Shown: positions 51,386 through 60,451 of the stretch, one piece after another
Layout of the letters: the number at the start of each line of letters is the position of its first letter
Position numbering within the stretch: position 1 is the first letter of the stretch
Origin: Jiangella alba
GTDB taxonomy: Bacteria; Actinomycetota; Actinomycetes; Jiangellales; Jiangellaceae
Assembly: GCF_900106035.1 (NCBI RefSeq)
Contig: NZ_FNUC01000003.1
Location: 1,426,001-1,490,000 of the forward strand
Direction of reading: 5' to 3'
Length of the DNA: 64,000 bases
Position numbers and translations under genes: made by a program
The notes under the pieces: model-generated
What the model was told of the DNA's origin: nothing
Seen by the model: the letters and a program-made list of their open reading frames with translations, nothing else
Databases searched by the model: none

Positions 51386-51503
51386 CGGTCCAGCCGGGGG
51401 CCAGGGGGCCGGTGCGGGCCGGGCCCGGGTCGGTCGGGCCGGGGCGGTCCAGCCGGGGCCAGGGGGCCGGTGCGGGCCGGGCCCGGGTCGGTCGGGTCGG
51501 GGC
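51386..51503. repeat. 59-bp tandem duplication
   Basis: Two near-identical copies (51386-51444 and 51445-51503) of a unit starting CGGTCCAGCCGGGG and ending in GGGTCGGTCGGG. Shorter fragments of it flank both sides from about 51345. With the operators, this fills the 422-base gap (51112-51533) between the lacI-type gene and the methyltransferase stop; no gene is supported there. Confidence 0.75.
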
Positions 51504-51533
51504 CCGGGGCGGTCGGGCCGGGTGACGGGTCGG

Positions 51534-52166
51534 TCAGCGTGGCCGGGTGGCCCAGAACAGCTCGTGCCCGCCGTCGCCCTCGGGGACGAACTCCTGCCGC
51601 TCGACGGCGAGTCCGGCGGCCGTCAGCCAGTCCCGGTACGTCGCGGCGTCGGCCTGGCTCCACCACATCGTCGTGCCGCCGCCGAGCCAGTCGTCGTCGC
51701 TGCCGGTGAGGGCGTCGTGGCCGGTCGTGGCGACGAACAGGCCGCCCGGGCGCAGCCAGCCGGCGATGCGCTCGAGCAGCGGCGGCTGCTCGGCCAGCGG
51801 GAGGTGGATCAGCGCGTACAGGCACACCACGGCGTCGAAGCTCCCCGCCGCGAACTCCACGGCCGTCGCGTCGGCGGTGCGGAAGGTCGCGCCCGGCACC
51901 AGAGCGCGGGCGCGGGCGACCTGCACCTCGCTGAGGTCGACGCCGGTGACGGCGAACCCGGCGGCGCTGAGGTCGCGAGCCACCGGGACGCCGTTGCCGC
52001 AGCCGAGGTCCAGAACGTCCGCTCCGGCGGGCAGCCGGCGGACCAGCTCGGCGGCCCACGCCCGGTGCGTCTCCGGGTCGGCGTCGTCGGCGCGGTAGCG
52101 GTGCGAGAGGGCGTCGTAGCCGCGGCGGACGATCTCTTTCGGGTCGGTGTCACGCTGTTCGGTCAC
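51534..52166 (-). CDS. Class I SAM-dependent methyltransferase
   Basis: A 210-residue methyltransferase with motif I VLDLGCGNGVPVARDL (near residue 51), TGVDLSEVQVARARAL and FDAVVCLYALIHLPL. The opening VRRGYDALSHRYRADD is common in small actinobacterial methyltransferases of unknown substrate. GTG at 52166 lies eight bases after TAGCAT (52180-52175). Confidence 0.88.
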   Translation of the reverse strand: MTEQRDTDPKEIVRRGYDALSHRYRADDADPETHRAWAAELVRRLPAGADVLDLGCGNGVPVARDLSAAGFAVTGVDLSEVQVARARALVPGATFRTADATAVEFAAGSFDAVVCLYALIHLPLAEQPPLLERIAGWLRPGGLFVATTGHDALTGSDDDWLGGGTTMWWSQADAATYRDWLTAAGLAVERQEFVPEGDGGHELFWATRPR

Positions 52167-52313
52167 GACGGGTCATGCTACTTCGTCGATCTTCATGAGA
52201 ATTGCGGCGATTCGACCGAAAGCGCTTCCGGCGCCGTGATGATCGCGCTACCGTCCGGGGCTTTGATGGGCCGTACCTACGGCCTATGTATCCATTTTCG
52301 AAGGGGGGCGACC

Positions 52314-52982
52314 TTGCAAAAGGTCACCATAGCGATCATGGCGGGACTGGCCCTGCTGCTCGGGGCCACGGCTCCGGCCTGGGCCGAGACGAGGGACGCG
52401 GCCGACTGCGCCGCCTACGTCACCAACGACTGGTGCGAGCCGACGTCCGACGAGAACTACAACTGTGAGGACATTCCTGAGGCGGACAAGCCGGTCCAGT
52501 TGGTCGAGATCGGTGTCGATCCGTTCGGCCTCGACGGCAGCGACAACAACGGGTGGGGCTGCGGCGACGCGCCCGTCGAGGAGCCGCCGGCCGAGGAACC
52601 GCCGGCGGACGAGCCGGGCGCGTGCGCTCACTACGCCGACTCCGCGGCCTGGTGCGATGACGCCGTCGAGGACTACGACTGCCCGGACATCGACGACGCC
52701 CACAAGCCGATCGAGCTGTTCGACGCCGAGCTGGACCCGTTCCACCTGGACCGGGACTCCGACGCGCTCGGCTGCGAGGTCGGTGAAGACGACGCCGGCA
52801 GCACCGATGACGGCGCACCCGACGACGGCGCCGCGGGTGACGACGCCGGCGGCAGCGTCGGCGGGGGCGAGGCGCTGCCGAACACCGGCTCCGGCGACCT
52901 GGGGCCGTACTGGCTCGCGGCCCTCGCCTTCCTGGCCGCCGGTGCGCTGCTGATGATCCGCCGCACGGCGGCTCAACGGTAG
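52314..52982 (+). CDS. LPxTG cell-wall-anchored protein with two Excalibur-type domains
   Basis: 222 residues. The signal peptide (TIAIMAGLALLLGATAPAWA) is followed by two similar Cys-containing acidic modules of about 50 residues, each reading roughly C-A-x-Y ... W-C ... C-x-D-I ... DPF-x-LD ... GC. The second ends DRDSDALGCE, the Excalibur calcium-loop pattern; the first ends DNNGWGCG. An EEPPAEEPPADEP linker joins them. A Gly/Asp-rich stalk leads to LPNTG, a hydrophobic span and RRTAAQR, the sortase signal. TTG at 52314 follows AAGGGGGGCG and gives the proper signal peptide. Function on the cell surface is unknown. Confidence 0.85.
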   Translation: MQKVTIAIMAGLALLLGATAPAWAETRDAADCAAYVTNDWCEPTSDENYNCEDIPEADKPVQLVEIGVDPFGLDGSDNNGWGCGDAPVEEPPAEEPPADEPGACAHYADSAAWCDDAVEDYDCPDIDDAHKPIELFDAELDPFHLDRDSDALGCEVGEDDAGSTDDGAPDDGAAGDDAGGSVGGGEALPNTGSGDLGPYWLAALAFLAAGALLMIRRTAAQR

Positions 52983-52990
52983 CCACGTGG

Positions 52991-53026
52991 GGTGGTCCGG
53001 CGCAGCCACGGCGGCGCCGGACCACC
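52991..53026. terminator. Bidirectional terminator hairpin
   Basis: GGTGGTCCGGCGC (52991-53003) and its perfect complement (53014-53026) form a 13-bp stem with a ten-base loop, exactly between the convergent LPxTG gene and the 93-residue protein gene. It lacks a T-run. Confidence 0.75.
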
Positions 53027-53031
53027 TGCCG

Positions 53032-53313
53032 TCAGAGCCGGCCGAGGTTGTCGCGCAGCCAGTCGCCGCATTCGCGCGTGAACCCGACCCACGACGCGGG
53101 CGCCCCCGTGACGTCGATGACCAGCAGTTCGTCGGCGGGGTTCATGTGCAGCCACAGGGAGTCGCGGACCTGGGTGATGCTCATCCTGGTCTCGACCAGC
53201 CACGTCGAGTCGAGACAGTGCCAGTACGCCCCGAACCCTTCCAGCGCGTCGAGCAGGTGGTCGTAGCTGTGGCCCGGCGTGTTCGCGTCGAAGCTGACCA
53301 GCATCATCGCCAT
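53032..53313 (-). CDS. Small SinR-like/hypothetical protein, 93 aa
   Basis: A compact alpha/beta protein (MLVSFDANTPGHSYDHLLDA, then WLVETRMSITQVRDSLWLH and ELLVIDVTG). This layout resembles small CRISPR Cas2-like or 'SinR family' proteins annotated in actinobacteria, but no function is assigned. ATG at 53313 is used with GGAGG upstream; two further ATGs follow within nine bases. A TAACGT hexamer lies upstream at 53359. Confidence 0.7.
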   Translation of the reverse strand: MAMMLVSFDANTPGHSYDHLLDALEGFGAYWHCLDSTWLVETRMSITQVRDSLWLHMNPADELLVIDVTGAPASWVGFTRECGDWLRDNLGRL

Positions 53314-53383
53314 GTCCAGCGGTCCTCCACAACGATCGGCGGCGAAGCGGCGAACGTTAGCGGGAGGGCCGGACAGAACGGGG

Positions 53384-53757
53384 GACGAGCCGGCCTGTAA
53401 GCCGGATTCTGTGGTTCCCGGCGGACCGGGACCGGCGACCATCCATCTACGGCCACCGTTGCCGATGGCCTCCAGCGATCTACCCGGGAGCTCGGGCGGG
53501 CCGCCCTCGAACGCTCCCTGTCTGACCTTGCTCCGGGTGGGGTTTACCGAGCCGCCCCAGTCACCTGGGGCGCTGGTGGTCTCTTACACCACCGTTTCAC
53601 CCTTACCGCCCGCGCGAACGCGGGTGGCGGTCTGCTTTCTGTGGCACTGTCCCGCGGGTCACCCCGGGTGGGCGTTACCCACCACCCTGCCCTGTGGAGT
53701 CCGGACTTTCCTCGGCGGGACCTGACGGCCCCGACGCGGCCGCCCGGCCGGCTCGTC
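53384..53757 (-). ncRNA. rnpB: RNase P RNA, bacterial type A
   Basis: On the minus strand the 5' half contains GAGGAAAGTCCGGACTCCAC and GGGCAGGGTGGTGGGTAACG, and the 3' half contains GGTAAGGGTGAAACGGTGG, GTAAGAGACCACC and ACAGAATCCGGCTTACAG: the conserved P4 and core regions. The ends GACGAGCCGGCC and GGCCGGCTCGTC pair as helix P1. This RNA is the catalytic subunit that matures tRNA 5' ends. A TATCCT -10 (53773-53768) lies in the gap after ppgK, so transcription starts near 53761. Ends are placed to within a few bases. Confidence 0.96.
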
Positions 53758-53777
53758 CTCCGCGACCAGGATACCGC

Positions 53778-54533
53778 TCACGCTGCGCGTTCGGCGGCCA
53801 GGAGCGCCGCGCCGATGATGCCGCCGTCGTTGCGCAGCCCGGCCGGGACGATCGGGGTGGAGAGGTCGAGCAGCGGGAGGAACTTGTCGGCCTTCTTGCT
53901 GACGCCGCCACCGACGACGAAGAGGTCGGGGGAGAAGATGAACTCGAGGTGGGCGTAGAAGTGCTGGAGCCGCTCGGCCCACTGCTCCCACGACAGCTCC
54001 TTCTCCTCGCGCACCGACGCCGCGGCGTACTTCTCCGCCTCGTGGTGATGGTGCAGGTAGAGGTGGCCGAACTCGGTGTTCGGCAGCAGCCTGCCGTCGT
54101 GCAGGACGGCGCTGCCGATGCCGGTGCCGAGGGTGGTGACGATGACGACGCCGTCGACGTCGGCGGCGGCGCCGAAGCGGTCCTCGGCGACCCCGGCGGA
54201 GTCGGCGTCGTTGACGATGGTGACGGACTGCCCGGTGCGCTGCGACAGCTCCTTCTCGAGGTCGACACCGACCCACGACTTGTCGACGTTGGCGGCGGAG
54301 TGGATGACGCCGCGTTTCACGATGCCGGGGAACGTGCAGCCGAACGGGCCGTCCCACTCGAACCGCCGGAGCACCTCGAGGACCACCGCGATGACGTTGT
54401 CGGGGGTGGACTGCTCGGGGGTGTCGACGCGGAAGCGCTCGGCGGCGAACTCGCCCTGGCCGAGGTCGACCGGTGCGCCCTTGATGCCGCTGCCGCCGAT
54501 GTCGATGCCGAAGCCCTGCGTCGTCGAGGTCAC
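53778..54533 (-). CDS. ppgK: Polyphosphate--glucose phosphotransferase (ROK family)
   Basis: A 251-residue ROK kinase: GFGIDIGGSGIKGAPVDL at the N-terminus (phosphate-binding loop), the PGIVKRGVIHSAANVDKSWV region, VTIVNDADSAGVAE, and VVIVTTLGTGIGSAV. This sequence pattern is that of strictly polyphosphate/ATP-dependent glucokinases of actinobacteria, which make glucose 6-phosphate. GTG at 54533 gives the family N-terminus. The rnpB promoter lies immediately after its stop. Confidence 0.94.
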   Translation of the reverse strand: MTSTTQGFGIDIGGSGIKGAPVDLGQGEFAAERFRVDTPEQSTPDNVIAVVLEVLRRFEWDGPFGCTFPGIVKRGVIHSAANVDKSWVGVDLEKELSQRTGQSVTIVNDADSAGVAEDRFGAAADVDGVVIVTTLGTGIGSAVLHDGRLLPNTEFGHLYLHHHHEAEKYAAASVREEKELSWEQWAERLQHFYAHLEFIFSPDLFVVGGGVSKKADKFLPLLDLSTPIVPAGLRNDGGIIGAALLAAERAA

Positions 54534-54627
54534 GTCATCAAGCTTCGCCGATGAACGCGATCGGGGCCAGCGGACCGTTCGCTCGTAGGCACGCAACGCT
54601 CCCGTTCGTCCGTTCCGTACCTTGGGC

Positions 54628-57600
54628 GTGACGACAGGACGAGAACGGTCGAAGAACGGACGACGATCGGCGCGGGTGGCGCTCAGCGCCGCGTTGGCGA
54701 TGGTGCTGACCGCGGGCGCGAGCACGGGCGCACCACCGCCCGCCCCACCCGGAGCCGGCGAGGCGGGCAGCGGCGGTGCCGGCCAGCTGATCACCCTCGT
54801 GACCGGCGACCGCGTGCTGGTCGGCGCCGGCGAGCCGGGACGCGAGAGCGTGACCATGGTGCCCGGGCCGGACAGCCCGTCCGACGCGGTGCAGGTCCGC
54901 CGCACCCCCGACGGTACGTACGTCGTGCCGGCCGCGGCGCGGCCGCTCCTCGCGGCGGGCGCGCTCGACCCCGGCCTGTTCGACGTCACCGCGCTGGTCG
55001 CCCAGGGCTACGGCGACGAGGACCGGCCGACGCTGCCGCTCATCGTGCAGTACTCCGGCTCGGGGGCGGCGGCGCGCGAGCTGCCCGGCGCGACCGTCAC
55101 CGCCGCGCTGAACAGCATCGACGCCGTCGCGGTCGAGCAGGACAAGGACGCCGCGGCGCAGTTCTGGTCGACGCTCTCGCCGGCCGACGGCGCGCGCGGG
55201 GCCGCCGGCGCGATCTCGCACGTCTGGCTCGACGGCACGGTCCGGGCCAGCCTCGACGAGAGCGTCCCCCAGATCGGCGCCCCGCAGGCGTGGGAGGACG
55301 GGTACGCCGGCGCCGGTGCCGTGATCGCGGTCCTCGACACCGGCGTCGACGCCACCCACCCCGACCTCGCCGGGCGGGTCGTCGCCGAGCAGAACTTCTC
55401 GACGTCCGACGACGCGCTGGACCGGTTCGGGCACGGCACGCACGTCGCCTCGATCGCCGCGGGCACCGGCGCGGCGTCGGACGGGAGCTTCCGCGGCGTC
55501 GCGCCCGAGGCGGCGCTCATCTCGGGCAAGGTCCTCGACGACCACGGCTCCGGCCTGGTGTCCGATGTCATCGACGGCATGGAGTGGGCGGCCGAGCAGG
55601 GCGCCGACGTCGTCAACCTCAGCCTCGGGACGGAGCCGACCGACGGACAGGACCCCGCGTCGCTCGCCGTCGACCGGCTGACGGAGGAGTCGGGGGTGCT
55701 CTTCGTGATCGCGGCGGGGAACTTCGGTGACGGCCCCGACACGGTCACGAGCCCGGCGGCGGCCGACGCCGCCCTCGCGGTCGGCGCCGTGGACGGCGAT
55801 GACGTCCTCGCGCCGTTCTCCAGCCGCGGCCCGCGGCTCACCGACAGGGCCATCAAGCCGGAGATCAGCGCTCCCGGCGTCGAGATCACCGCGGCGCGGT
55901 CGACCACCATCGACGGCGGCGGCGACGAGGCGTACATGGAGGCGAGCGGGACGTCCATGGCGGCGCCGCACGTCGCCGGCGCGGCCGCGATCCTCGCGGG
56001 GCAGCACCCGGACTGGTCGGCGGCGCAGCTACGCGCCGTCCTGATGGCGACCGCCGCCCCTGCCTCTGACGTCAGCATCTACGAGCAGGGCGCCGGCCGG
56101 GTCGACGTCGCCGCGGCCGCGACCGTGAGCGTCGTGCCGTCGGCGGGCGAGCTGGAGTTCGGCCACCACCGCTGGCCGCACGATGACGTCGAGCCGGTCA
56201 CCCGCGAGGTCGCCTACACCAACGTCTCCGATGCTCCCGTGACGCTGGACGTCGCCGTCACCGCGACGGGGGCCGGGCCACCGCTCGCGGACTCGCTCAC
56301 CGTCACGCCGTCCGAGCTGACGATCCCCGCCGGCGGCACCGCGACGGCCGCCGTGACCGCCGACGTCGCCGCCCTCGGGCCTGGCACCTACGAGGCCGCC
56401 GTCGTCGCCACCGACCCGGCGACGCAGCGCTCCGTCCGCATTCCCGCCGGCTGGTACGCCGAGCCGGAGACGTACGACGTCACGGTGCGGCTGGTGGGCC
56501 GTGACGGTGAGCCGACACCCGGCGAGGTCGACGTCGTCGAGGTCGAGCAGGACAGCTGGGCGGTCGAGCCGGCGCCGGACGGGACGGCGACCCTCCGGCT
56601 GCCCCCGGGCACGTACTCGTTCGGCTCGTTCCTGCACCGCGAGGCCGAGGACGACCGGGTGACGGAGTTCACGTTGGTCGTCGAGCCGGAGGTCGAGGTG
56701 GCGGGTACCACGGAGGTCGTCCTCGACGCTCAGAGCGCCGAGCCGGTCCACACGACGGTCCGCGGGGCGGAGGACGCGACGCCACGGTGGAGCATGATCG
56801 GGTACGGCCTCGGCCGCTCCGGGACCGGGCGCGTGCTGTCGTCGGGACTCATGGTCGTCGGCGCCGCCTTCGCGCTCTTCGCCACGCCGACCGGGCCCGT
56901 GACGTCCGGCGAGTTCTTCTTCGACGCCGGTGCCCGGCTGGAGGAGCAGCCGGTCCGGGCCGAGGTGCCGGGGGCGTCCGCCGAGATCGATACGGACTAC
57001 TACGGGTTCTCCCCGCGCATTGACGGGACGCTCCGCCTGCCCGTGGTCGACGTGGGCGCGGCCACCGCCGGCGAGCTGCGCGAGACGTCCGTCGACGGCG
57101 CGATCGCCCTGGCCGCCCGGGACCTCGGGCGAGAGAACGGCGAGCAGGCGGCCGAGCTCGAACGGGCCGGCGCGAGAGTGGTGCTGTTCTACGACCAGGA
57201 CAACCCGGGCCTGCAGGTCGACGTGTTGTACCCGCAGGTCGAGATTCCGGTCATCGGCACCAGCCGGGCCGCCGCGGCGCGGCTGCGCGAGCTGCTGGAC
57301 GCGGGCCCGGTGGAACTCGAGCTCACCAGTTCAGCCGTCACACCGTACGTCTACGACCTGCTCCACCCGGTCCGCGGGCAGATCCCGGAGCGGCCGCGGT
57401 GGCAGTTCCGCCGGTCCGATCTCGCGACCATCGACGTCCAGTTCGGCGCGCACACGCCGACGGACGTGGTATCGGAGGCGCGCAACGGCCTGTCGCCCTC
57501 CGGCAACTCCATGGGCGGCTGGTACGTGCCGCACGTGACCGCGCCGTCGGAACGCACCGACCACGTGCTGGCGAACGAGGTGCAGTGGTGGCAGGAGGTC

Positions 57601-58362
57601 CTGTCCCACAACACCGGCGATCAGGGGCCGGTCTGGCGCGAGGTCGAGCGGACGTACCGGCCCCGGCAGCGCGCCGCCGTCCGGTGGATGAGCCCGGTGG
57701 CCACCCACTCGCTGCCCGACCGTGAGGCGGCCGACTACAGCGTCAACCGGCACGGCGACACCATCGACGGGTTGATCGGCGGGTTCGTGCACGACCCCGA
57801 CCACGTGCAGACCTGGGGCTCCGCGCTGGAGGAGTACGCGATGCGGCTGTACCGCGACGACGAGCTGCTGGGGGAGGTGCCCGACCGGTTCGCCTGGTTC
57901 GACGTCCCGGCCGGGCCCGGCACGTTCCGCCTCGAGCTGGACGGACGGCTGGATCAGCCCTGGTGGCGCTACTCCACCCGGGTGAGCTCGGCGTGGACGT
58001 TCGACTCGGCCGGCGACGACGGCGATGGCGAGCGGTTGCCGCTGCTGCTCGCCGACTACGACGTGCCCGGCGCGGACGCGTCGAGCACGGTGCCGGCGGA
58101 CGAGCCGATCCGGGTCGACGTCGGCCTGCGGCACCAGGCCGGGTCGTCCGCGGCCGAGATCGACGACGTCGCGCTGGAGGTCTCCGTGGACGACGGCGCG
58201 ACGTGGACGCCGGTGCGGCTGCGTGGCGCGGACGGCCGCTACCGGACGACGTTCGACCCGGGCGGCGCGGCCGGCGATGCGGTGACGCTCCGGCTCACCG
58301 CGTCCGACGTGGACGGCAACCGGCTGGAGCAGACCGTCGTGCGGGCGTTCGGGCTGCGCTGA
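54628..58362 (+). CDS. Large secreted S8 (subtilisin-like) serine protease
   Basis: A 1244-residue exported protease. A basic N-terminus and signal peptide are followed by a propeptide-like section. The catalytic triad is Asp in AVIAVLDTGVDATHPDL (near residue 236), His in FGHGTHVASIAAG (near 270) and Ser in GTSMAAPHVAGAA (near 445). The remaining roughly 750 residues are beta-rich, starting with Ig-like sequence around 510-640, and are not recognised. GTG at 54628 is used; TTG at 54622 is also possible and overlaps a TACCTT hexamer. It diverges from ppgK. It probably digests extracellular proteins or is self-processed. Confidence 0.92.
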   Translation: MTTGRERSKNGRRSARVALSAALAMVLTAGASTGAPPPAPPGAGEAGSGGAGQLITLVTGDRVLVGAGEPGRESVTMVPGPDSPSDAVQVRRTPDGTYVVPAAARPLLAAGALDPGLFDVTALVAQGYGDEDRPTLPLIVQYSGSGAAARELPGATVTAALNSIDAVAVEQDKDAAAQFWSTLSPADGARGAAGAISHVWLDGTVRASLDESVPQIGAPQAWEDGYAGAGAVIAVLDTGVDATHPDLAGRVVAEQNFSTSDDALDRFGHGTHVASIAAGTGAASDGSFRGVAPEAALISGKVLDDHGSGLVSDVIDGMEWAAEQGADVVNLSLGTEPTDGQDPASLAVDRLTEESGVLFVIAAGNFGDGPDTVTSPAAADAALAVGAVDGDDVLAPFSSRGPRLTDRAIKPEISAPGVEITAARSTTIDGGGDEAYMEASGTSMAAPHVAGAAAILAGQHPDWSAAQLRAVLMATAAPASDVSIYEQGAGRVDVAAAATVSVVPSAGELEFGHHRWPHDDVEPVTREVAYTNVSDAPVTLDVAVTATGAGPPLADSLTVTPSELTIPAGGTATAAVTADVAALGPGTYEAAVVATDPATQRSVRIPAGWYAEPETYDVTVRLVGRDGEPTPGEVDVVEVEQDSWAVEPAPDGTATLRLPPGTYSFGSFLHREAEDDRVTEFTLVVEPEVEVAGTTEVVLDAQSAEPVHTTVRGAEDATPRWSMIGYGLGRSGTGRVLSSGLMVVGAAFALFATPTGPVTSGEFFFDAGARLEEQPVRAEVPGASAEIDTDYYGFSPRIDGTLRLPVVDVGAATAGELRETSVDGAIALAARDLGRENGEQAAELERAGARVVLFYDQDNPGLQVDVLYPQVEIPVIGTSRAAAARLRELLDAGPVELELTSSAVTPYVYDLLHPVRGQIPERPRWQFRRSDLATIDVQFGAHTPTDVVSEARNGLSPSGNSMGGWYVPHVTAPSERTDHVLANEVQWWQEVLSHNTGDQGPVWREVERTYRPRQRAAVRWMSPVATHSLPDREAADYSVNRHGDTIDGLIGGFVHDPDHVQTWGSALEEYAMRLYRDDELLGEVPDRFAWFDVPAGPGTFRLELDGRLDQPWWRYSTRVSSAWTFDSAGDDGDGERLPLLLADYDVPGADASSTVPADEPIRVDVGLRHQAGSSAAEIDDVALEVSVDDGATWTPVRLRGADGRYRTTFDPGGAAGDAVTLRLTASDVDGNRLEQTVVRAFGLR

Positions 58363-58386
58363 CGGGGCCGGGACGGCGCCGGGACC

Positions 58387-59235
58387 TCAGGGCAGGGTGA
58401 GGATCTCGGCGCCGGTCTCGGTGACCAGCAGCGTGTGCTCGAACTGCGCCGACCGGCGGCCGTCGGCGGTGACCACCGTCCAGCCGTCGTCCCACATGGT
58501 CCACTCGTGGGTGCCGAGGTTCAGCATCGGCTCGATGGTGAACACCATGCCCGGCTCGATGACGGTCGTCGACCCGGGGTCGTCGTAGTGCGGCACCACC
58601 AGCCCGGAGTGGAACGACTCGCCGACGCCGTGGCCGGTGAACTCGCGGACGACGCCGTAGCCGAACCGCTTCGCGTACGACTCGATGACCCGCCCGATGA
58701 CGTTGATGGCGCGGCCCGGCTTCACCGCCTTGATGGCGCGGTTCAGCGCCTCCTGCGTGCGCTCGACCAGCAGCCGCGTCTCCTCGTCGACGTCGCCGGC
58801 GAGGAAGGTCGCGTTGTTGTCGCCGTGCACGCCGTCGATGTAGGCGGTGATGTCGATGTTCACGATGTCGCCGTCGCGGACGACGGTGGAGTCGGGGATG
58901 CCGTGGCAGATGACCTCGTTGACGCTCGTGCACAGCGACTTCGGGAAGCCGCGGTACCCGAGCGTCGACGGGTACGCGCCACGCTCGACCAGGAACTCGT
59001 GCCCGATGGCGTCGAGCTCGTCGGTGGTGATGCCCGGGGCGACGTGCTTGCCGACCTCGGCCAGCGCCTGCGCGCCCAGCTGGGCGGCGACACGGATGCG
59101 CTCGATGGTGCCGGCGTCCTTCACCTCGGAGCCCTCGAACGGCGCGGGCCGGGCCTTGCCGACGTACTCGGGGCGGACGATGGACGGCGGGACGGGGCGC
59201 TCGGGCGAGACGATGCCGGGTACGACGGGCGACAT
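58387..59235 (-). CDS. map: Methionine aminopeptidase, type I
   Basis: A 282-residue MetAP with an actinobacterial N-terminal extension ([20 protein letters not shown]). Metal ligands: Asp in [11 protein letters not shown] and VHGDNNATF, His in [10 protein letters not shown], Glu in [10 protein letters not shown] and the terminal [10 protein letters not shown]. The [11 protein letters not shown] segment holds the conserved active-site His. It removes initiator methionine. ATG at 59235 lies eight bases after TAGACT (59249-59244), so it may be leaderless. Confidence 0.96.
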   Translation of the reverse strand: MSPVVPGIVSPERPVPPSIVRPEYVGKARPAPFEGSEVKDAGTIERIRVAAQLGAQALAEVGKHVAPGITTDELDAIGHEFLVERGAYPSTLGYRGFPKSLCTSVNEVICHGIPDSTVVRDGDIVNIDITAYIDGVHGDNNATFLAGDVDEETRLLVERTQEALNRAIKAVKPGRAINVIGRVIESYAKRFGYGVVREFTGHGVGESFHSGLVVPHYDDPGSTTVIEPGMVFTIEPMLNLGTHEWTMWDDGWTVVTADGRRSAQFEHTLLVTETGAEILTLP

Positions 59236-59243
59236 GGTGTGAA

Positions 59244-59253
59244 AGTCTAGGCT
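59244..59253. promoter_or_regulatory. Overlapping divergent -10 elements of map and the 61-aa gene
   Basis: AGTCTAGGCT reads TAGACT leftward (59249-59244, for map) and TAGGCT rightward (59248-59253, for the small gene), sharing two base pairs. Both have the actinobacterial TANNNT form. Confidence 0.55.
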
Positions 59254-59284
59254 GAGGTGCGCTTCTCAGGCGAAGGGAGTCATC

Positions 59285-59470
59285 GTGGCCGACGGACCCT
59301 GGTACTGGTGCCTCGACCATTCGCGGGTCGAGCCGGTGGACGGCTGCCCCAACGACCGGCGCCTCGGGCCGTACGAGACGCGCGCGGAAGCCGAGGACGC
59401 GCTGGCGCGGGCGCACGAGCGCACCGCCCAGCAGGACGCCCTCGACCGCGACTGGGACGACGACGCCTGA
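59285..59470 (+). CDS. Hypothetical protein, 61 aa
   Basis: A small acidic protein (WYWCLDHSRVEPVDGCPNDR, then GPYETRAEAEDALARAHERT). The WCxxH...GC pattern and the C-terminal helix are familiar from short conserved actinobacterial proteins of unknown function. GTG at 59285 has an AAGGGAG site. Confidence 0.75.
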   Translation: MADGPWYWCLDHSRVEPVDGCPNDRRLGPYETRAEAEDALARAHERTAQQDALDRDWDDDA

Positions 59471-59492
59471 CGCTTCGGGCGGTCGCCCCGCG

Positions 59493-59522
59493 CCGGTCGC
59501 GGCGCTGGTACGCCGCGACCGG
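59493..59522. terminator. Bidirectional terminator hairpin
   Basis: CCGGTCGCGGCG (59493-59504) pairs perfectly with 59511-59522 around a six-base loop, between the convergent 61-aa gene and panB. There is no T-run. Confidence 0.7.
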
Positions 59523-59538
59523 GCACGTGCGGGCACGC

Positions 59539-60375
59539 TCAGTGGTAGGTGTGTTCCTCGGCCGGGAACGTGCCGCTGACGACGTCGTCGGCGAAGGCCT
59601 TGGTGGCGTCGGCGAGGGCGCCCCGGAGGTCGCCGTACTGCTTGACGAACCGGGGGAGGCGGCCCTCGCGCAGGCCGGCCATGTCCTGCCAGACCAGCAC
59701 CTGCGCGTCGACGTCGGGGCCGGCGCCGATGCCGATGGTCGGGATGCTCAGCCGCTTCGTCACCTCGGCAGCCACCTGCGCCGTCACCATCTCGAGCACG
59801 ACGGAGAACGCGCCGGCCTCCTCGAGCGCGAGCGCCGCCTCGATGAGCTTGTCGGCCTCGGGCCCGCGGCCCTGCACGCGGTAGCCGCCCAGCGCGTTGA
59901 CGCTCTGCGGCGTGAACCCGATGTGCGCCATGACCGGCACGCCGGCCTCGACGATGCGGCGCACCGACTCGGCGACCGGCAGCCCGCCCTCGAGCTTCAC
60001 CGCCTGGGCGCCGGTCTCTTTCATGATGCGGATGGACGTGGCCAGCGCCTGCTCGGGGCCCAGCTGGTACGAGCCGAACGGGAGGTCGCACACGACCAGC
60101 GCCCGGCTGGTGGACCGCACGACGGCCCTGGCCAGCGGCACCAGCTCGTCGACGGTGACCGGGACGGTGTCGGCGTGGGCGAACACGTTGTTGCCCGCGG
60201 AGTCGCCGACCAGCAGCACCGGGATGCCGGCGGCGTCGAAGATCTCGGCGGTGTACATGTCGTAGGAGGTGAGCATGGGCCAGCGTTCGCCGCGCTCCTT
60301 GGCGAGGCGGAGGTCACGGATGGTGACCCGGCGGGAGAGCTGGCCGCCGTACAGCGGGACGGTCTCGTGCGTCAT
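59539..60375 (-). CDS. panB: 3-methyl-2-oxobutanoate hydroxymethyltransferase
   Basis: A 278-residue PanB, first committed enzyme of pantothenate/CoA synthesis. Motifs: MLTSYDMYTAEIFDAAG, VLLVGDSAGNNVFAH (metal ligand Asp), VKLEGG, MAHIGFTPQS and TIGIGAGPDVDAQVLVWQDM. The ATG at 60375 follows AAGGAG. It lies 76 bases after nadE on the same strand and may be read from the nadE transcript. The leading in-frame sequence to 60441 is not family-like. Confidence 0.96.
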   Translation of the reverse strand: MTHETVPLYGGQLSRRVTIRDLRLAKERGERWPMLTSYDMYTAEIFDAAGIPVLLVGDSAGNNVFAHADTVPVTVDELVPLARAVVRSTSRALVVCDLPFGSYQLGPEQALATSIRIMKETGAQAVKLEGGLPVAESVRRIVEAGVPVMAHIGFTPQSVNALGGYRVQGRGPEADKLIEAALALEEAGAFSVVLEMVTAQVAAEVTKRLSIPTIGIGAGPDVDAQVLVWQDMAGLREGRLPRFVKQYGDLRGALADATKAFADDVVSGTFPAEEHTYH

Positions 60376-60451
60376 CGCAGGACTCCTTGGGTGCGTCTCG
60401 AGGCCCGTGTCCGGGTCCCCTAACACCTCCGATTGTCCCACGAACGAGGGG

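Noticed and set aside
53032-53313. Cas2-like CRISPR protein
   Set aside because: Only loosely similar fold pattern; no cas genes or array nearby.
53384-53757. Protein-coding frames on both strands
   Set aside because: The stretch is the RNase P RNA, with conserved core sequences.
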